Of a DNA stretch of 18,936 bases, positions 1 through 7,989 are shown one piece after another. The translations under genes were made by a program, and so were the position numbers. This stretch comes from Thioalkalivibrio nitratireducens (lineage in GTDB: Bacteria; Pseudomonadota; Gammaproteobacteria; Ectothiorhodospirales; Ectothiorhodospiraceae): NCBI GenBank assembly GCA_011390385.1, contig JAABSN010000054.1, positions 1 through 18,936 on the forward strand, given 5' to 3'. The notes beneath the pieces are model-generated. The model searched no databases and was not told the origin of the DNA. It worked only from the letters and a program-made list of their open reading frames with translations. Numbering within the stretch: position 1 is the first letter of the stretch; every line of letters starts with the position of its first letter.

Positions 1-569
1 GCACCATTATTGACCCAGTCGATCTCGGTCGCGTTCACGATCACCAGGGCTCCAGCGTCGAAATGATGAAAAAATTCCGTGTAAGCTGCGCTGAGCCTTT
101 CCAGGTAGGCGGCATCGATACGCCGCTCGTAGCTGCGTCCGCGCTTGCGGATGCGCGCGAGCAGGACGTCCACCGGTGCCTGCAGATAGATGACCAGATC
201 CGGCCTCGGCATTTGCGGGCGCAGGTGCCGGAACATCTCGCGATAGATATCCATTTCGTCGGGAGCGAGGTTGAGTTCGGCGAACAGCGGATCCTTGTCG
301 ACAAGGTAATCCACGACATGCAGGCGCTGGAACAGCTGCATCTGCGCCAGGGGCGTCAATTGCCGGATGCGCTGAACCAGAAAATACAGCTGGGTGGCCA
401 GCGCGTGCTTGGATCGATCCTGATAGAAGCGCTCGAGGAACGGATTCTCATCGGGTGCCTCGAACAGACCCTCGGCCTCGAGATGCGTCGCCAGCATCCG
501 CGCCAGGCTCGTCTTCCCCACGCCGATCGGGCCTTCCACGGCAATGAAGCGAAAACTGGCCAAGCTCAC
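1..569 (-). CDS. Deoxynucleoside kinase (dAK/dGK/dCK family), 3' end cut by window edge
   Basis: Phosphorylates deoxynucleosides with ATP (nucleotide salvage, cytoplasm). I translated 189 codons from GTG at 569. A P-loop (GPIGVGKT) lies near residues 14-21, followed by the family motif ENPFLERFY, and the middle of the protein contains RIRKRGRSYERR, the arginine-rich lid typical of these kinases. The reading frame is open to position 1, so roughly the last 20-30 residues are missing compared with usual family members of about 210-220 residues. The start is GTG, overlapping the folK stop as GTGA; GAGGAAG lies 8 bases upstream. No ATG fits the N-terminus of the family. It is the third gene of the pcnB-folK operon, and in many gammaproteobacteria pantothenate genes follow. 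Substrate (dA, dG or dC) cannot be decided from the sequence. Confidence 0.93.
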   Translation of the reverse strand, partial: MSLASFRFIAVEGPIGVGKTSLARMLATHLEAEGLFEAPDENPFLERFYQDRSKHALATQLYFLVQRIRQLTPLAQMQLFQRLHVVDYLVDKDPLFAELNLAPDEMDIYREMFRHLRPQMPRPDLVIYLQAPVDVLLARIRKRGRSYERRIDAAYLERLSAAYTEFFHHFDAGALVIVNATEIDWVNNG

Positions 570-1075
570 GCGTCGTCTTCCTCAGGGACGACAACCAGAT
601 CCCCATCCTTCAGGCGCCCGCAAAGGTCGCGGACGCTGCCGTGCCCCGGAATGACGAGATCCGGTGCGACTTCCTGCAGCGGAATGAGCACGAAAGACCG
701 CTCCGCAGCCCCCGGGTGCGGCACGTGCAGACCGGGTTCGTCGATGACCGCGCCGCCGTAGAGCAGAATATCGAGATCCAGCAGGCGTGGACCCCAGCGG
801 GTGCCATCCCGGCTGCGCCCGAATGCTTCCTCGGTACGCTGAAGTTCAACCAGGAGCTCGCGGGGCGAGAGTCGGGTCCCGACACAAGCCACCGCATTCA
901 CGTAATCGGGCTGATCCTGCGGACCCATCGGGGGATTGCGATAGAGACGCGATCGGCTGACCAGCGACGTGCTGGGAATATCACTGGCAAGGCGGGTGCA
1001 TGCCTTCAGAACCTGTGCGACCGGATCGCCAAGGTTTGCGCCGATACCAATGTAAGCATGGATCAAAGGATTCAT
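566..1075 (-). CDS. folK: 2-amino-4-hydroxy-6-hydroxymethyldihydropteridine pyrophosphokinase (HPPK)
   Basis: Transfers pyrophosphate from ATP to 6-hydroxymethyl-7,8-dihydropterin, a step of folate synthesis in the cytoplasm. The 169-residue length is normal for HPPK. The N-terminus has the family pattern YIGIGANLGDP (residues 8-18), and the signature RWGPRLLDLDILLYG (94-107) carries the two metal-binding aspartates, D100 and D102. VPHPGAAERSFVLIPL (118-133) is the conserved C-terminal block. A longer reading frame extends upstream to 1420 but that part is a shadow of pcnB; the ATG at 1075 overlaps the pcnB stop as ATGA, which indicates translational coupling. Downstream it overlaps the deoxynucleoside kinase start by four bases. 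Confidence 0.97.
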   Translation of the reverse strand: MNPLIHAYIGIGANLGDPVAQVLKACTRLASDIPSTSLVSRSRLYRNPPMGPQDQPDYVNAVACVGTRLSPRELLVELQRTEEAFGRSRDGTRWGPRLLDLDILLYGGAVIDEPGLHVPHPGAAERSFVLIPLQEVAPDLVIPGHGSVRDLCGRLKDGDLVVVPEEDDA

Positions 1076-2397
1076 GAGGCGGACCGAACCTTGCGCCTGC
1101 GTTTGCGCGGCCGTGACCGACCCGCACCGACACCAGAAACCCGTACCATTTCCTGTTGCCGTGCCTCGTCGGTCTCCTGAAACTCGGTCCACCACTGGCA
1201 AAGTCCGGGATCGCCGTCGCCAACCCGGGAACGCAGACAGAGAAAATCGTAGCCGGCGCGAAACCGCGGGTGCGTCAGCAGCTTCAGGGCACGCGCGCCC
1301 TGGTTCCTCGGCAAGCGTTGCTGCAGGTCCCAGATCTCGCGCACCACCAGCGAGTAGCGCTTCGGAATCGACACACGCTGCACCTGTCGCTCGAGCACAC
1401 TCGACGTTGCCTGCTGCCATGCAGCCGGCGGCTCCTCACCCGCGTCCAGACGAGTTCCGGCCTCGCACTGTACCGGCGCCCATAGAATGGCGGCATAGAG
1501 GAACGCCGGGTGCACGCCAAGATCATCGCGGATCCTCTTATCCGTGTTCTTCAGGGCTTCGACCAGGAAGGCACGCCGACCGGGACCGCGATCGGGATCC
1601 GCGAAACAGGCGGCAGTCTGCGGAAACATCGCCTCGAACAGGCCGAAGCGTTCCAGTTCATCGAGGCAAGTCACCGCAGCGCCGCTGTGGAACAGCTTGA
1701 TGACCTCGTCGAACAGTCGAGCTGGCGCCACGGAGGCCAGCAGATCGGAATGGCGGTGCATCGCCGCGTCCAGTTCCGGTGAAATCCGCAGGCCGAGCTT
1801 CGCCGCGAAACGCACCGCACGCAGCATGCGCACAGGGTCCTCACGCAAACGCTGTTCCGGCTCGTCGCCGATCAGGCGCAGCATGCCCTCATGCAGATCC
1901 AGGATTCCATTGGTGAAATCCAGTACCGAGTAATCGGCGATGTCGTAATACAACGCATTGATGGTGAAGTCTCGACGCCAGGCGTCCTGCTCGATGGTGC
2001 CGTAGCAGTTGTCACGAAGGATCCGCCCCTCGTCGCTCAGTTCGATGTTGCCCTCCTCGTCTTCGGCGCCGAACGGCGCACGGAAGGTGGCGACTTCGAT
2101 GATCTCCCGTCCGAACGTTACATGCGCAAGCCGGAAGCGCCGCCCGATCAGTCGGCAGTTGCGAAACAGCCTGCGCACGTCGTCGGGATGAGCATCGGTC
2201 GCGATGTCGAAATCCTTGGGTTCGCGACCGAGCAACAGATCACGCACGCCGCCACCCACCAGACAACTGCGAAAGCCGGCGTCGCGGAGACGGTAAAGGA
2301 CCTTCAGCGCGTTGTCGCTGATCGCGGCCCGAGAGATCGGGTGGTGATCGCGGGAATACACCCGCGGCTGAATCGGGGCTGAGTCTGGCTGGCTCAC
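1072..2397 (-). CDS. pcnB: Poly(A) polymerase I
   Basis: Adds poly(A) tails to RNA 3' ends and so promotes RNA decay. The nucleotidyltransferase head has LVGGGVRDLLLG and the catalytic pair in KDFDIATDA (D63, D65 in the longest reading). LIGRRFRLAHV (84-94) is the signature that separates bacterial poly(A) polymerases from CCA-adding enzymes. RDFTINALYYD and the RNA-binding region follow, and the C-terminus is a basic tail (RPRKRRRK) as in E. coli PcnB. Length is about 441 residues. No ATG is available upstream of the conserved region: the choices are GTG at 2397 and TTG at 2400, with an in-frame TAA at 2416-2418. I prefer GTG because it overlaps the TGA (2394-2396) of a short upstream reading frame in the GTGA arrangement seen elsewhere in the window. 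First gene of the pcnB-folK-kinase operon. Confidence 0.96.
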   Translation of the reverse strand: MSQPDSAPIQPRVYSRDHHPISRAAISDNALKVLYRLRDAGFRSCLVGGGVRDLLLGREPKDFDIATDAHPDDVRRLFRNCRLIGRRFRLAHVTFGREIIEVATFRAPFGAEDEEGNIELSDEGRILRDNCYGTIEQDAWRRDFTINALYYDIADYSVLDFTNGILDLHEGMLRLIGDEPEQRLREDPVRMLRAVRFAAKLGLRISPELDAAMHRHSDLLASVAPARLFDEVIKLFHSGAAVTCLDELERFGLFEAMFPQTAACFADPDRGPGRRAFLVEALKNTDKRIRDDLGVHPAFLYAAILWAPVQCEAGTRLDAGEEPPAAWQQATSSVLERQVQRVSIPKRYSLVVREIWDLQQRLPRNQGARALKLLTHPRFRAGYDFLCLRSRVGDGDPGLCQWWTEFQETDEARQQEMVRVSGVGAGRSRPRKRRRKVRSAS

Positions 2398-2738
2398 CAA
2401 GGTTCGTCGTCGTCGTTAAAGGCCCGTATCATAACAGCTTGGCCCATGCATGCACCGGCAGATGACGGGCGCAGGGTGCATATGAGCGCAGCGAATTGCA
2501 CCGTTCGAGGCCAGAGCGTGCGGTGCGCGATTCTCCAGGCGCAAGGCCGGCACGGTTCGGCTTGCACCTCACGGCGCCCCTTGAGGTTCACGTTCGCCTC
2601 GAGGCACAGCGTCATTCCCTGCGTGAGCACACCCGGGACGGACTGCGGCGGCGCTTGCGCTGCGATAAACATCACTGCCCGGCGCACTCAGGGGCTGCTC
2701 TCCCCAGACCTCCGTCAGCGCCGGCCATCACGCCCCGA
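2398..2738. other. Intergenic region between pcnB and the Nudix gene
   Basis: About 340 bases with no convincing gene. It holds repeat copy 1 (2471-2580). A minus-strand open frame, 2394-2687, crosses the repeat and ends DDDEPW at the pcnB start; only its last 17 codons (from MGQAVM) lie outside the repeat, so a short leader peptide coupled to pcnB is possible but unproven. On the minus strand TATGAT near 2430 is a possible -10 for pcnB, without a good -35. Confidence 0.5.
2471..2580 (+). repeat. Dispersed twin-hairpin repeat, copy 1 (diverged)
   Basis: Left arm reads GCAGGGTG, then GAGCGCAGCGAATTGCACCG, as in the other copies. The right arm is decayed: GGTTCGGCTT followed by CACCTCACGGCGCCC. 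The usual distal tail (TTCTTTCACG) is only vaguely recognisable as TTCACGTTCG. Same orientation as copies 2, 4 and 5. It lies upstream of pcnB and downstream of the Nudix gene. Confidence 0.75.
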
Positions 2739-3200
2739 TCAACTCCCTTCCCGGCGCTGGAGGTGGCGAATCGGGGCAACCTCGCCGGTGGCGCGGTAAC
2801 GCAGATAATCATCGAGAATGCGCCGGTGATCGAAGGCGAGCGGCTGGTTCCGGTCCTCCGGGTCCAACCAGGCCAACGCCTTCGCATCGTCCTGTGCCCG
2901 AGCCTCGCCTTCGCCTCGAGCCACGTACACCACACTCACCGTATGCCCGCGGCTGTCGCGCCCGGGATCGGAATACACTCCGAGCAAGGCTTCCAGCTTC
3001 ACCTCGAGACTCGTCTCCTCGCGGGCCTCGCGCAGGGCCGCCTGCTCGACTGTCTCGCCCTCATCGACGAATCCACCCGGCAGTGCCCAACCGTATGGCG
3101 GGTTCAGACGGTCGATGACGATGACCCCACCCGGGTTCCCGGAATGGCGGATGATCAGGTCGACGGCCAGCAATGGTGTCCTTGGACGTTGCATGTTCAC
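2739..3200 (-). CDS. Nudix hydrolase (ADP-ribose/NADH pyrophosphatase-like)
   Basis: Hydrolyses a nucleoside diphosphate linked to another moiety; the exact substrate is unknown. The 153-residue protein has a Nudix box from G43 to about V67 (GFVDEGE, then REAREETSL). The metal-binding glutamates E58, E61 and E62 are present, but the last glycine of the consensus GX5EX7REUXEEXGU is serine (S64). [11 protein letters not shown] before the box and the sequence after it resemble the ADP-ribose pyrophosphatase branch. The frame starts with GTG at 3200, overlapping the hslR stop as GTGA; an in-frame ATG two codons later (3194) is the alternative start. Second gene after hslR, translationally coupled to it. 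Confidence 0.9.
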   Translation of the reverse strand: MNMQRPRTPLLAVDLIIRHSGNPGGVIVIDRLNPPYGWALPGGFVDEGETVEQAALREAREETSLEVKLEALLGVYSDPGRDSRGHTVSVVYVARGEGEARAQDDAKALAWLDPEDRNQPLAFDHRRILDDYLRYRATGEVAPIRHLQRREGS

Positions 3201-3604
3201 CCTTCCCCCTCCTTGCGCACGAAGCGCCGTATCTGCCGACGTTCGCGCTTGTCCGGACGGCGCGCCCGACCCGAATCACCCTTTTCCTGGCGTCGCTGTT
3301 CGGTCGCGGCCTCGCGCCGAGCGACGCTCTCGGCGGTCTCGACATAGAGCAGTCGCGCCTCCGGGGCAGGCCGCCGCTTGTCGTTGACACCCCGAACCTC
3401 GATATCGAAAACCTCGTCACCACGCTGCACCGTCATGCGATCCCCCGGAGCCACCCTGCGGGCGGGCTTGCAGCGATCGCCGTTTACGTGCACCTTGCCC
3501 CCTGCAACCGCCTCGGTGGCGAGTGCCCGGGTCTTGAAAAAGCGCGCGGCCCAGAGCCATTTGTCCAAGCGCAACGCGTCCGACTCCTGCTCGGCCGCCG
3601 TCAT
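3197..3604 (-). CDS. hslR: Ribosome-associated heat shock protein Hsp15 (S4 domain)
   Basis: Hsp15 binds free 50S subunits carrying a nascent chain and helps to recycle stalled large subunits. The 135-residue protein has an S4 RNA-binding fold at about residues 11-62 ([16 protein letters not shown], then [17 protein letters not shown]) and a highly charged, lysine/arginine-rich C-terminal tail ending RKEGEG, as in E. coli Hsp15. Start ATG at 3604. Transcribed divergently from the GST-like gene with only 53 bases between the two starts, so their promoters must be compact or overlapping. The Nudix gene follows with a four-base overlap. Confidence 0.94.
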   Translation of the reverse strand: MTAAEQESDALRLDKWLWAARFFKTRALATEAVAGGKVHVNGDRCKPARRVAPGDRMTVQRGDEVFDIEVRGVNDKRRPAPEARLLYVETAESVARREAATEQRRQEKGDSGRARRPDKRERRQIRRFVRKEGEG

Positions 3605-3657
3605 ATGCCCCGACCGCCGTCGCCGGGAACCTTGTTCACCATTCGTCTGGAGATCCC

Positions 3658-4350
3658 ATGGCCCTGCCCCATCTGCATCTCGTCAGCTTTCCACTGTGTC
3701 CCTTTGTGCAGCGTAGCGTCATCACGCTGAAACACAAGAACGTCCCGTTCGAACTGACCTTTATCGATCCCGGCAACCTGCCTGACTGGTTCCTCGAGAA
3801 GTCGCCGACCGGCAAGGTGCCCCTGCTGCTGGTGGATCGGGACACCCCGGTGTTCGAGTCCGCGGTGATCAGCGAATACGTGGACGAGATCACGCCCCCC
3901 CGATTGATGCCCGGGGACCCGCTGCAGCGCGCCCTCGCGCGCGCCTGGATCGCCTTTGCCTCCGACATGATCATGGCGATGCATCGGTGGATGACGGCCG
4001 CGACCGAAGAAGCCTTCAGGGAAGCCCGCGACGAGGCGGCGAAGGGACTGAAGCGGATGGAGGCGCAGTGTCAGGCAGGTCCCTGCTTCAACGGTCCGGA
4101 TTTTTCGTTGCTCGACGCAACGCTGGCGCCGGTACTGATGCGTTACGATCTGCTGCAGGATGCGGAAAGCCCCTGGCAGGCGGCCGAATACCCGAAGCTC
4201 GCGCGCTGGTGGCAACACGTGTCCGGCCTGCCCGAGGTCAGGGATTCGACGATTGACGATTTTCGCGCCCGGCTGATCCGTTTCCTGAACAATCAGGACG
4301 GGTTTGCGGGACCGCGCCTGGCTGCAGGCCTGGCCGAGCGGGGCCACTGA
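3658..4350 (+). CDS. Glutathione S-transferase family protein
   Basis: A 230-residue cytoplasmic protein with an N-terminal thioredoxin-like domain (residues 1-80) and a C-terminal helical domain. The motif CPFVQR (14-19) places a cysteine, not Ser or Tyr, at the active site, as in omega/beta-like GSTs and glutathionyl transferases/reductases. GKVPLLLVD (about 53-61) contains the cis-proline, and [11 protein letters not shown] (67-77) supplies the glutathione-binding Glu-Ser pair. [13 protein letters not shown] is the conserved helix-6 N-capping region. GGAG lies five bases before the ATG. Its last 58 bases overlap the 3' end of ycgN on the other strand. Substrate unknown. Confidence 0.93.
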   Translation: MALPHLHLVSFPLCPFVQRSVITLKHKNVPFELTFIDPGNLPDWFLEKSPTGKVPLLLVDRDTPVFESAVISEYVDEITPPRLMPGDPLQRALARAWIAFASDMIMAMHRWMTAATEEAFREARDEAAKGLKRMEAQCQAGPCFNGPDFSLLDATLAPVLMRYDLLQDAESPWQAAEYPKLARWWQHVSGLPEVRDSTIDDFRARLIRFLNNQDGFAGPRLAAGLAERGH

Positions 4351-4784
4351 CCAGGCCAGTCGACGACGAAGTCGACCAACGGCAGGTCGGGGGCCTCGTC
4401 TTCCCGAACCACCCGGCCTGCCACCGACACCCCTGCCGCGCGTACCGAGTCCGGATCGCCCGACACCAATGGATGCCAGTCGGGCAGCGGTTGACCCTGA
4501 TGCCGCAGGCGGTAGGCGCAGGTTGGTGGGAGCCATGCGTATTCAGCCACGGTATGGATATCCACCCGCAGGCAATCCGGCACTATTCGCGTGCGCTCGG
4601 CATAATTCGAGCAACGGCCGGTAGCGCAGTCCAGCAGGCGACATGCCAGCCAGGTGTGCACCAATTCGCCGGTGTCCTCGTCTTCCAGCTTGTGCAGGCA
4701 GCAGCGACCGCAGCCATCGCACAGGGCCTCCCATTCCGCTGCATCAAGCGTCTCCAATGGGCGCTCCCAGAAAGGCATGGACAT
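4293..4784 (-). CDS. ycgN: UPF0260 / YcgN family cysteine-cluster protein
   Basis: Conserved proteobacterial protein of unknown function with the YkgJ-type zinc or iron-sulfur cysteine cluster. Counting from the chosen ATG at 4784, CDGCGRCC holds C22, C25, C28 and C29; further conserved cysteines are C48, C53, C58, C71 and C89. PFWERPLETLDAAEWEALCDGCG aligns in order with the N-terminus of E. coli YcgN as I remember it, and LPDWHPLVSGD is also conserved. Upstream in-frame starts exist (4808, 4805), but the ATG at 4784 follows the stop of the upstream gene by one base (TGAGATG), which suggests coupling. The C-terminal [15 protein letters not shown] is longer than I expect for the family and is encoded in the overlap with the GST gene. 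Confidence 0.92.
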   Translation of the reverse strand: MSMPFWERPLETLDAAEWEALCDGCGRCCLHKLEDEDTGELVHTWLACRLLDCATGRCSNYAERTRIVPDCLRVDIHTVAEYAWLPPTCAYRLRHQGQPLPDWHPLVSGDPDSVRAAGVSVAGRVVREDEAPDLPLVDFVVDWPGQWPRSARPAARRGPANPS

Positions 4785-4785
4785 C

Positions 4786-5487
4786 TCAGGAGTTCTCGCC
4801 GGCATCATGCAGCAGCGCCCGTCCCGCCTGTTCCAGCCGCTCGACGACCTGCTCCCAGCGCTCCAGCGTCACATAATGCATCAGCACCCGCCCTCGGTCG
4901 CTGGGAACCATGATCGCCAAACCCCGGTCCGGGTAAAGCCAGTAGTCCTGATCATCGCCGATACGCAGGTGGCCATCGGGGTCACCGAAGCGTTCACGCA
5001 ACAATTCCGCGTCCCAGCGCGCCCGCGGAATGTAACTCATCTCCACGACGCGTGTACGACCCAGCGCCCGCAGCGCGTCGTCGCTGAGCCCGTACCGGCG
5101 TGCGCCACTGGGCATCGGCCGTTCGGAGGTCCGCTCGTCCCAGACAAATGCCATCGCGGCCTCATCGAGATCGGGTACCAGCACCAGGTTGGCCTCGAAG
5201 GGCTCGATTCGAGCGTTGGAGTAGAAGGCCTCGACCGTGCGGCTGCCATCGGGCCCCACGAACAGGCGGATATCCGGTACCGGAAGCCTGTCAGCGAGTT
5301 CCATGAGGGTGGTCCGGCCCAGTTCGATACCCAGTACCCTGGTCCGGTCCTGCGCGACGACCTCGCTCTGCCAGGGCAGATTCTCGAAGCGCTGTGTCCG
5401 GGGCTCGTCCGGAAGCAGGAAAAACCCGATGCCCGCCAGCAGCACAACCACAACGAGAAGAATCGACAACAATCCGCGAAAACGCAT
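4786..5487 (-). CDS. Membrane-anchored protein of unknown function
   Basis: I do not recognise this family. The predicted 233-residue protein begins MRFRGLLSILLVVVVLLAG, a single N-terminal membrane segment (about residues 6-24) with positive charges on the cytoplasmic side, so the bulk probably faces the periplasm. No lipobox cysteine is present. The body contains VLGIELGRTTLMELADRLP and, later, FGDPDGHLRIGDDQDYWLYPDRGLAIMV, a layout reminiscent of small beta-rich envelope proteins, but I cannot name a domain. The longest frame starts at 5568; I chose the ATG at 5487 because GGGGGTGA precedes it and the extra 27 residues look non-coding. It is followed directly by ycgN. Confidence 0.8.
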   Translation of the reverse strand: MRFRGLLSILLVVVVLLAGIGFFLLPDEPRTQRFENLPWQSEVVAQDRTRVLGIELGRTTLMELADRLPVPDIRLFVGPDGSRTVEAFYSNARIEPFEANLVLVPDLDEAAMAFVWDERTSERPMPSGARRYGLSDDALRALGRTRVVEMSYIPRARWDAELLRERFGDPDGHLRIGDDQDYWLYPDRGLAIMVPSDRGRVLMHYVTLERWEQVVERLEQAGRALLHDAGENS

Positions 5488-5875
5488 TTCACCCCCAAAG
5501 CCAGCACCACGCCAGAGTCCGATTGAGTGCCGATGAACGATCTCCCGGCAGCGTATCGTTCCGGTCAAGGCCGAAGATTACCATCCTTCCATACACGGAA
5601 GACTTTCCCTTCGCTTTGCGTCTCCCTAGCGGTACGCTTGGCTCTGACAGGCGCGCCGCCCCCGGAGGATACAAGACGTAGGGTGTCAATGAGCGCAGAG
5701 AATTGCACCGATCGAGGCCCAAGGGCCTGGGATCCAGACCAGCGTGGTTCCGGTGCGGTTCGGCTTCGCCTCACGGCATCCTGCGAACGTTCTTTCACGC
5801 GAATGCGTGTCCCGGCTAAAGTGCCTGCGGGCGCCGCCCGACCCATTGCCATCATTCATCCATGGAGTATCCCAA
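5488..5875. other. Divergent intergenic region with repeat copy 2
   Basis: About 390 bases between two divergently transcribed genes. It holds repeat copy 2 (5677-5799). The rest must contain promoters for both flanking genes, but no near-consensus -35/-10 pair was found on either strand. Open frames crossing the repeat (reading MSAENCT or VRFGFASRHP) are repeat artefacts, not genes. Confidence 0.5.
5677..5799 (+). repeat. Dispersed twin-hairpin repeat, copy 2
   Basis: Left arm GTAGGGTGTCAATGAGCGCA, then GAATTGCACCG. Core TCGAGGCCCAAGGGCCTGGG. Right arm CGGTGCGGTTCGGCTTCGCC, then TCACGGCATCCTGCG. Distal tail CGTTCTTTCACG. The right terminus has changed from CACCCTACGC to CATCCTGCG. Confidence 0.9.
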
Positions 5876-6907
5876 ATGCCGACTCACCTGCGAAACCTGT
5901 CCCGCCGCCGCTTTCTCCAGTTTGGAGCCGGGGCCCTCGTCACTGGCGGCCTGATCGCCACTGCGCCCCGGATCACCGCGCTTGCCGGGGATCTGAATGA
6001 TTTTCTGAAGGGGCCACCGGTCCCTGATATCGCGCCGATACAACTCTCCGAGAACGTGTGGATGATTTACTCTGAGGAGGTCTTCCCGACTCCGCGCAAC
6101 CAGGGAATGATGTGCAATGTCACCTTTGTCGTGACCGACGAGGGAGTCGTGATCCTCGACAGCGGCGGTTCCCTGCAGATCGGCGAGATGGCGATCCGGA
6201 TGATTCGCACGGTCACCGACAAGCCCGTGGTGGCGATCTTCGTGTCGCACTACCATGGCGATCACTGGCTGGGTAATCATGCGTTCGTGAACGCGTATGG
6301 AGACGATCTGCCGATCTACTCGCATCCGCACACGAAGACCGCGATCGAGGGGGTACAGGGCGACCTTTGGCGCAGCCTGATGGAACGCTGGACCGAGGGC
6401 GCGACCATGGGCACGCGGGTGGTTGCACCCAATCGCGAGATCAGCCATGGCGACGAATTCCAGTTCGGCGACATCACTCTCCGCATGCATCACTACGGGG
6501 TAGCGCATACGCCCAGCGACATCGCCATGGAGGTCGTCCAGGATCGCCTTACCTATGTCGGAGACGTGGCGATGGAACGCCGCATCGCCAATATGGATGA
6601 CGGTTCCTTCCGGGGATCCATCGACTACATCGATTCCCTCGAGGCCGAGGCGGGCTCCGAGACCTGGGTTCCGGGGCACGGACGCGCCACCGACGATCTG
6701 ATGCAGTGGAACCGCGAATTGTTCGCTGGCATCTACGAAAATTGCCTCGAATCCGTCGAGAACATGGAAGACATGGCCAGCGCCAGGGCCCGTGTGCTGG
6801 CCGATCCCCGCGTGGCCAGCAAGGCGGCGGAGACCCGCGGTTTCGACGACAACATCGGTCGCTATGTCAGTCTCGCCTACCTCGAAGCGGAAATGGCCGC
6901 GTTCTGA
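5876..6907 (+). CDS. Tat-exported MBL-fold metallo-hydrolase (SoxH-like)
   Basis: A 343-residue metallo-beta-lactamase-fold hydrolase predicted to be exported folded to the periplasm. The N-terminus has a twin-arginine motif (SRRRFLQF, residues 9-16), a hydrophobic stretch and a likely cleavage site near ALAG (residues 35-38). Zinc ligands are visible: SHYHGDH (H125, H127, D129, H130), H211 in GVAHTPSD, D230 in TYVGDV and H268 in PGHG. This is the complete two-metal set. The pattern resembles the SoxH / quinoprotein-relay metallo-hydrolase group found in sulfur-oxidising and methylotrophic bacteria, whose substrates are unknown; that placement is from memory. GGAG lies eight bases before the ATG; the longer frame from 5744 runs into repeat copy 2 and is rejected. 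Confidence 0.92.
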   Translation: MPTHLRNLSRRRFLQFGAGALVTGGLIATAPRITALAGDLNDFLKGPPVPDIAPIQLSENVWMIYSEEVFPTPRNQGMMCNVTFVVTDEGVVILDSGGSLQIGEMAIRMIRTVTDKPVVAIFVSHYHGDHWLGNHAFVNAYGDDLPIYSHPHTKTAIEGVQGDLWRSLMERWTEGATMGTRVVAPNREISHGDEFQFGDITLRMHHYGVAHTPSDIAMEVVQDRLTYVGDVAMERRIANMDDGSFRGSIDYIDSLEAEAGSETWVPGHGRATDDLMQWNRELFAGIYENCLESVENMEDMASARARVLADPRVASKAAETRGFDDNIGRYVSLAYLEAEMAAF

Positions 6908-6969
6908 CAATCCATGCGGCCCGCTCAGCATGCGAGAAGGCGTAGGGAACGGGCCTGCGGAGCCCGCCA

Positions 6970-7989
6970 ATGAACCGCGCCGACCGGCTATTCCATCTCC
7001 ACGGACTACTGCGCGCCGCACGGCACCCAGTGCCCTTCGACACACTGCGCGAGAAACTCGAAACGTCCGCCGCGACCCTGAAACGCGATATCCGTTATCT
7101 GCGCGACCACATGGAAGCGCCGATACTGTACGATCGCACGCACAACGGTTATCAGTACGACCCACGTGCTCCGGAATTCGAACTGCCCGGGATCTGGTTC
7201 AACGAATCCGAGCTGCACGCCCTGCTGGCCATGCAGCAATTGCTCGATGCGGTACAGCCCGGATTGATTGGTGCATCGATCGGCCCCTTGAAAGCCAAGG
7301 TGCGCAAACTGCTTGGGGAGGGTGGGCAACACGCCGACCTGGTCGCAACCAGGGTCCGCCTGAAGCCGATGGCACTGCGGCGCTCCGACGACGCCGTTTT
7401 CGGCCAGGTTTCGGGCGCCGTGCTCAACGCGCAGTCGCTTCGGATCACCTACCATGGGCGCGAACGCGACGCATCCCATGATCGCACGATCCACCCCCAT
7501 CGGCTCATCCATTACCGTGACAACTGGTACGTGATCGCGTACTGCGAGAAGGCCGGGGACCTGCGCACCTTCGCCCTGGATCGGATCCGGCGGGCGCGTC
7601 GTGCGGATACGCCCTTTCTGGCCTGCGATGAACAGGCCGTGAGCCATCTCGCCAGCGCGGGTTTCGGCATCTTCACCGGCGTCGTCAGCGAATGGGCCGT
7701 TCTGCGCTTCACGGCGGAACGGGCGCGCTGGGTCGCGGACGAATCGTGGCACCCGGACCAGGTGGGCCGCTGGGTGGACGGAGCCTTCGAATTGCGAGTC
7801 CCCTACTCCGACTCTCGGGAGTTGGTGATGGACATCCTCAAATATGGCCCGGACGTCGAAGTGATCGCTCCTGCGGGGCTGCGGCAGTTGGTCAGAGAGC
7901 GTCTGCGTGCTGCCGCACAGCGTTATTCCGAAACACCACATACCCGAGTCGCATCATCGGACGCGCCGGCGGCTCCCGGGGTGCCGTGA
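6970..7989 (+). CDS. HTH-WYL domain transcriptional regulator (YafY/DeoR-like)
   Basis: A 339-residue DNA-binding regulator. Residues 1-60 form a winged helix (RADRLFHLHGLLRAARHPV, then LETSAATLKRDIRYLRDHM with the recognition helix, wing near YDRTHNGYQYD). The WYL domain spans about 135-215 with the signature NWYVIAYC (185-192) and FALDRIRRA (201-209). The C-terminal WCX extension follows (about 240-320). WYL proteins sense ligands, often nucleic-acid species, and many act in DNA-damage or phage-defence loci. GGAG lies seven bases before the ATG. The gene begins 60 bases after the MBL gene. Its stop (7987-7989) and last four residues (GVP and stop) fall inside repeat copy 3. Confidence 0.94.
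   Translation: MNRADRLFHLHGLLRAARHPVPFDTLREKLETSAATLKRDIRYLRDHMEAPILYDRTHNGYQYDPRAPEFELPGIWFNESELHALLAMQQLLDAVQPGLIGASIGPLKAKVRKLLGEGGQHADLVATRVRLKPMALRRSDDAVFGQVSGAVLNAQSLRITYHGRERDASHDRTIHPHRLIHYRDNWYVIAYCEKAGDLRTFALDRIRRARRADTPFLACDEQAVSHLASAGFGIFTGVVSEWAVLRFTAERARWVADESWHPDQVGRWVDGAFELRVPYSDSRELVMDILKYGPDVEVIAPAGLRQLVRERLRAAAQRYSETPHTRVASSDAPAAPGVP

Noticed and set aside
5527..6000. Plus-strand open frame across the start of the MBL gene
   Set aside because: It overlaps repeat copy 2 and the Tat signal region in another frame; the MBL gene has the motifs and the ribosome binding site.
5852..7165. 437-codon minus-strand open frame opposite the MBL gene
   Set aside because: Antisense shadow in GC-rich DNA; no recognisable domain, while the plus strand has all zinc ligands in order.
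7006..7941. 311-codon minus-strand frame opposite the WYL gene
   Set aside because: Shadow of the WYL gene with no family motif.
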